This document shows positions 32,562 through 34,227 of a stretch of DNA of 34,227 nt, one piece after another. The translations under genes were made by a program, and so were the position numbers. Numbering within the stretch: the first letter of the stretch is position 1; the number at the start of each line of letters is the position of its first letter. Source of the stretch: Sphingobium psychrophilum (GTDB taxonomy: Bacteria > Pseudomonadota > Alphaproteobacteria > Sphingomonadales > Sphingomonadaceae); the NCBI RefSeq assembly GCF_012927105.1, contig NZ_JABBFV010000030.1, forward strand, positions 1 to 34,227, in the 5' to 3' direction. The notes beneath the pieces are model-generated. The model did not search any database. It saw only the letters and a list, made by a program, of their open reading frames with translations, and had not been told where the DNA came from.

Positions 32562-33499
32562 TCCTGTCGCGGCGGTCCCTGCTGGGCGGGGTGGCGGCGC
32601 TGGCGTCGGCGCCAGCGCGCGCGGCGGACTATGCGATCGCCCCCGAAGCGATCGGGCAGGGCGTCTGGCTGGTGCGCGGCGCGGACGAACCGATCGAGGC
32701 GGGCAATGGCGGCGCCATCGCCAATATCGCGATCATCACCACCCCGGCCGGCACGGTCCTTTGGGACTGCGGCCCCTCCGTCCGCTACGCCCGCGCGCTG
32801 CGGCAGGCGGCGGAGCAACTGACCGGCAAGCCGGTCGTGCGGGTCTATGTCAGCCATCTTCACCCCGATCATGGATTGGGCCTGGCTGCCTTCGATCCGG
32901 CGATCGTCGCGGCGCTGCCCGGCACGATCGATGCGCTGCGGGCGCAGGGGCAGGGCTATGCCGATGGCATGTACCGGCTGCTGGGCGACTGGATGCGCGG
33001 CACCGACCTGCTGCTGCCGGGCAGGGCGATCATGGCGTCGGAGGAGGATTTCGGCGGTCGGACGCTGCGCCTGCTGGCGCTATCCGGCCATAGCGCGGCG
33101 GACCTGGCCCTGCTCGACCCGCAGACGGGCCTGCTGATGGGCGGCGACCTGGTCTTTCACGACCGCGCGCCCAGCACGCCGACGGCGGACCTGAGCACAT
33201 GGCGCGCCAGCCTCGATCGGCTGAAAGCGATGCCCCATGGTGGTGTCGTGCCGGGGCATGGTCCCTTCGATCCGGGCGGCACGGCGGCGATCGACCAGAC
33301 GCGCGACTGGATCGACTGGCTGGAAGCGACGCTGACCCAGGCGGTGCGGGACGGGCTGGACATGGTCGAGGCGGGAGAACGGCCCATTCCGGATCGGTTC
33401 GTGAAGATGGCCGCCGCCCGCTACGAACTGCAACGCAGTGTGTCGCACCTTTATCCGGGGCTGGAGGCGGCGCTGCTGCCGCGGGTGGATGTGCCGTGA
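32558..33499 (+). CDS. Quinoprotein relay system zinc metallohydrolase
   Basis: A 313-aa metallo-beta-lactamase-fold protein. It begins with a twin-arginine-type signal (SRRSLLGGVAALASAPARA), so it is probably exported folded. The metal motif SHLHPDHG gives His100, His102, Asp104 and His105; GHSAADLALL and the final GHGP supply further ligands. Similar hydrolases accompany PQQ dehydrogenases and SoxYZ-like carriers and have been named quinoprotein relay system zinc metallohydrolases; the reaction is unknown. Translation is coupled to the carrier gene by a four-base overlap. A strong terminator follows. Confidence 0.9.
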   Translation: MILSRRSLLGGVAALASAPARAADYAIAPEAIGQGVWLVRGADEPIEAGNGGAIANIAIITTPAGTVLWDCGPSVRYARALRQAAEQLTGKPVVRVYVSHLHPDHGLGLAAFDPAIVAALPGTIDALRAQGQGYADGMYRLLGDWMRGTDLLLPGRAIMASEEDFGGRTLRLLALSGHSAADLALLDPQTGLLMGGDLVFHDRAPSTPTADLSTWRASLDRLKAMPHGGVVPGHGPFDPGGTAAIDQTRDWIDWLEATLTQAVRDGLDMVEAGERPIPDRFVKMAAARYELQRSVSHLYPGLEAALLPRVDVP

Positions 33500-33567
33500 A
33501 TGCGACAGCGAGTTGGACAGTTGTTTTAGATGGGTGAAATTCAAGCCATTGTTAAATAACGATTTTT

Positions 33568-33610
33568 AGGAAACCATGCGCCAGATCTGAACGCATGATT
33601 TCCTATTTTT
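33568..33610 (+). terminator. Intrinsic terminator after the SoxYZ-like/metallohydrolase operon
   Basis: AGGAAACCATGCG (33568-33580) pairs with CGCATGATTTCCT (33592-33604) with one mismatch in 13 positions, around an 11-nt loop. ATTTTT follows at 33605-33610. The surrounding 33500-33676 is clearly AT-richer than the rest of the window and holds no gene I can see. Confidence 0.8.
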
Positions 33611-33676
33611 CTCTATAAACAGTCGCTTACGGTTATCTAAAAAGGCACTATAAAGTGGACATTTCGCGCGGAAGGG

Positions 33677-33967
33677 TCAGTCGACGCCCTGGATGATGAA
33701 GGTCTGATAGTCGCCGCTCGCCAGCCGGAGCTTCAGCGCCTCCTGATAGGCGGGGCTGTCATACCAGGCCTCGGCCTCTTCGAAGGTCGGGAAGGCGATG
33801 ATGACCGCGCTTTCGGTCGCCGGCCCATCGGTGGCGCGGGTCTTGCCATAGACGGCGAGCGGCGTGATCGCATGGCCCGCCATGGATTTGCCGGCCAGGT
33901 CGCCATAGGTGGCGAAGGTTGCGGGGTCCGAAATGCTGTTGCGGACGGCGACGAAATAGGCGGTCAT
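33677..33967 (-). CDS. DUF1330 protein
   Basis: A 96-aa protein of the dimeric alpha-beta barrel fold (DUF1330). Signature pieces are VRNSISDPATFATYGDLAGKSM, AVIIAFPTFEEAEAWYDSPAYQEA and the ending YQTFIIQGVD. The function is not known; relatives resemble small monooxygenase-type barrels. AGGAG lies 7 nt before the ATG. It is cut off from the quinoprotein cluster by a terminator and an AT-rich stretch, and on the other side lies a long inverted repeat. Confidence 0.92.
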   Translation of the reverse strand: MTAYFVAVRNSISDPATFATYGDLAGKSMAGHAITPLAVYGKTRATDGPATESAVIIAFPTFEEAEAWYDSPAYQEALKLRLASGDYQTFIIQGVD

Positions 33968-33991
33968 GCTCTCTCTCTCCTGGTGTTAGAG

Positions 33992-34126
33992 TCTGTTTGG
34001 AAAAGCGCGAAAGGGCGCTTTTCAAGTGCGGTTCCGGCCCGCTCCCCCGCCCAACCACCCGACAGGATGATACTGGATCGTGTGGTTGGGCGGGGGAGCG
34101 GGCTGGAACCGGCTTTTCCAAACAGA
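33992..34126. repeat. 135-bp long inverted repeat, MITE-like
   Basis: The outer arms TCTGTTTGGAAAAG (33992-34005) and CTTTTCCAAACAGA (34113-34126) are perfect complements over 14 bp. The inner arms (34030-34058 and 34082-34110) match at 28 of 29 positions. The left side carries an extra small perfect hairpin, AAAAGCGC with GCGCTTTT. The centre (34059-34081) holds a short loop. No target-site duplication is obvious in the flanks. It reads like a non-coding mobile element, or the remains of one, just upstream of the DUF1330 gene. Confidence 0.85.
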
Positions 34127-34132
34127 TGGGGT

Positions 34133-34213
34133 GGTTGCCGCCCTCCCCAGACGGCATCGCAATGTGCCAAGATAGTGGTGTTGAAAGGCCACTGAGCGGA
34201 AAGGACGGCAACC
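34133..34213. repeat. Inverted repeat before a gene running off the window
   Basis: GGTTGCCGCCCT (34133-34144) and AGGACGGCAACC (34202-34213) are complementary at 11 of 12 positions. They bracket 57 bp that hold no gene. The right arm contains the ribosome site AAAGGA and touches the GTG at 34214. It could be a transposon end or an operator. Confidence 0.5.
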
Positions 34214-34227
34214 GTGACAAAGGATAT
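34214..34227 (+). CDS. First codons of an unidentified gene, cut by the window end
   Basis: GTG ACA AAG GAT (Met-Thr-Lys-Asp) begins 8 nt after a good ribosome site (AAAGGA, 34200-34205) and runs off the window. Four codons are too few to assign. The nearby inverted repeats make a transposase possible, for instance of the IS110 type, but this is a guess. Confidence 0.3.

Noticed and set aside
14426..33499. A pqqA peptide or other PQQ biosynthesis gene hidden in the cluster
   Set aside because: I looked for a short frame with a Glu-x3-Tyr peptide and for PqqB to PqqE-like proteins between the annotated genes and found none. The zinc hydrolase at 32558 has a signal peptide and is not PqqB.
14320..34150. 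tRNA-Thr as a genomic-island attachment site, with CCTCCCCAG repeated at 34142-34150
   Set aside because: The shared string is only nine GC-rich bases and does not extend into the rest of the tRNA 3' end. No integrase gene is present.

Overview
The window looks like chromosomal DNA of an alphaproteobacterium, most likely a sphingomonad (Sphingomonadaceae). This is inferred from the high GC content, the rRNA operon end with 5S rRNA followed by initiator tRNA, the TonB receptor and porin types, and the protein style; no database search was possible. All family names come from reading the sequence.

Layout. Positions 1-394 are the tail of an rRNA operon: the 3' end of 5S rRNA, tRNA-fMet and a strong terminator. 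Positions 465-14394 are housekeeping and accessory genes. They include a secreted S9 prolyl oligopeptidase, a TPP riboswitch driving a small membrane protein and thiC, and a small Cys-rich gene broken by an in-frame TAG. A toxin-antitoxin pair (AbrB-type antitoxin, Doc toxin) with an almost leaderless promoter follows. Then come a small HTH protein, a DUF6891 protein, an Atm1-type ABC exporter, a thioesterase, oligopeptidase B, an Xaa-Pro aminopeptidase and tRNA-Thr.

Positions 14426-33610 hold a large quinoprotein (PQQ-dependent) alcohol-oxidation cluster. Its core is a PQQ alcohol dehydrogenase whose active site reads Asp-Phe-Asp, the signature of lanthanide-dependent enzymes. Around it lie a cytochrome c-550 (PedF type), a MoxJ-like periplasmic binding protein, a YVTN beta-propeller, a porin, a TonB receptor, a pseudoazurin, an ExaC/AcoD-type aldehyde dehydrogenase with its DUF779 partner, a CXXCW-type rhodanese-like protein, a SoxYZ-like carrier and a zinc metallohydrolase. 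Regulators are built in: a LuxR-type response regulator (AgmR/ErbR/PedR1-like), a hybrid PAS histidine kinase (NahK/ErcS'-like) and a FIST protein (NosP-like) translationally coupled to the kinase. A CPA1 Na+/H+ antiporter sits between them. No pqq biosynthesis gene is present in the window.

The main new observation is a shared promoter architecture. A box of the form CCAA-N3-(C/T)CAAT lies about 45-90 nt upstream of the start codons of the dehydrogenase, cytochrome, SoxYZ-like, pseudoazurin and porin genes. Each copy is followed 19-21 nt later by a -10-like hexamer. This looks like the operator of the cluster's own response regulator. Two intercistronic RNA structures separate highly expressed enzyme genes from downstream regulator genes.

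The right end (33500-34227) is AT-richer, then repetitive. It holds an intrinsic terminator, a DUF1330 gene, a 135-bp nearly perfect long inverted repeat (MITE-like), and the first codons of a gene that runs off the window.
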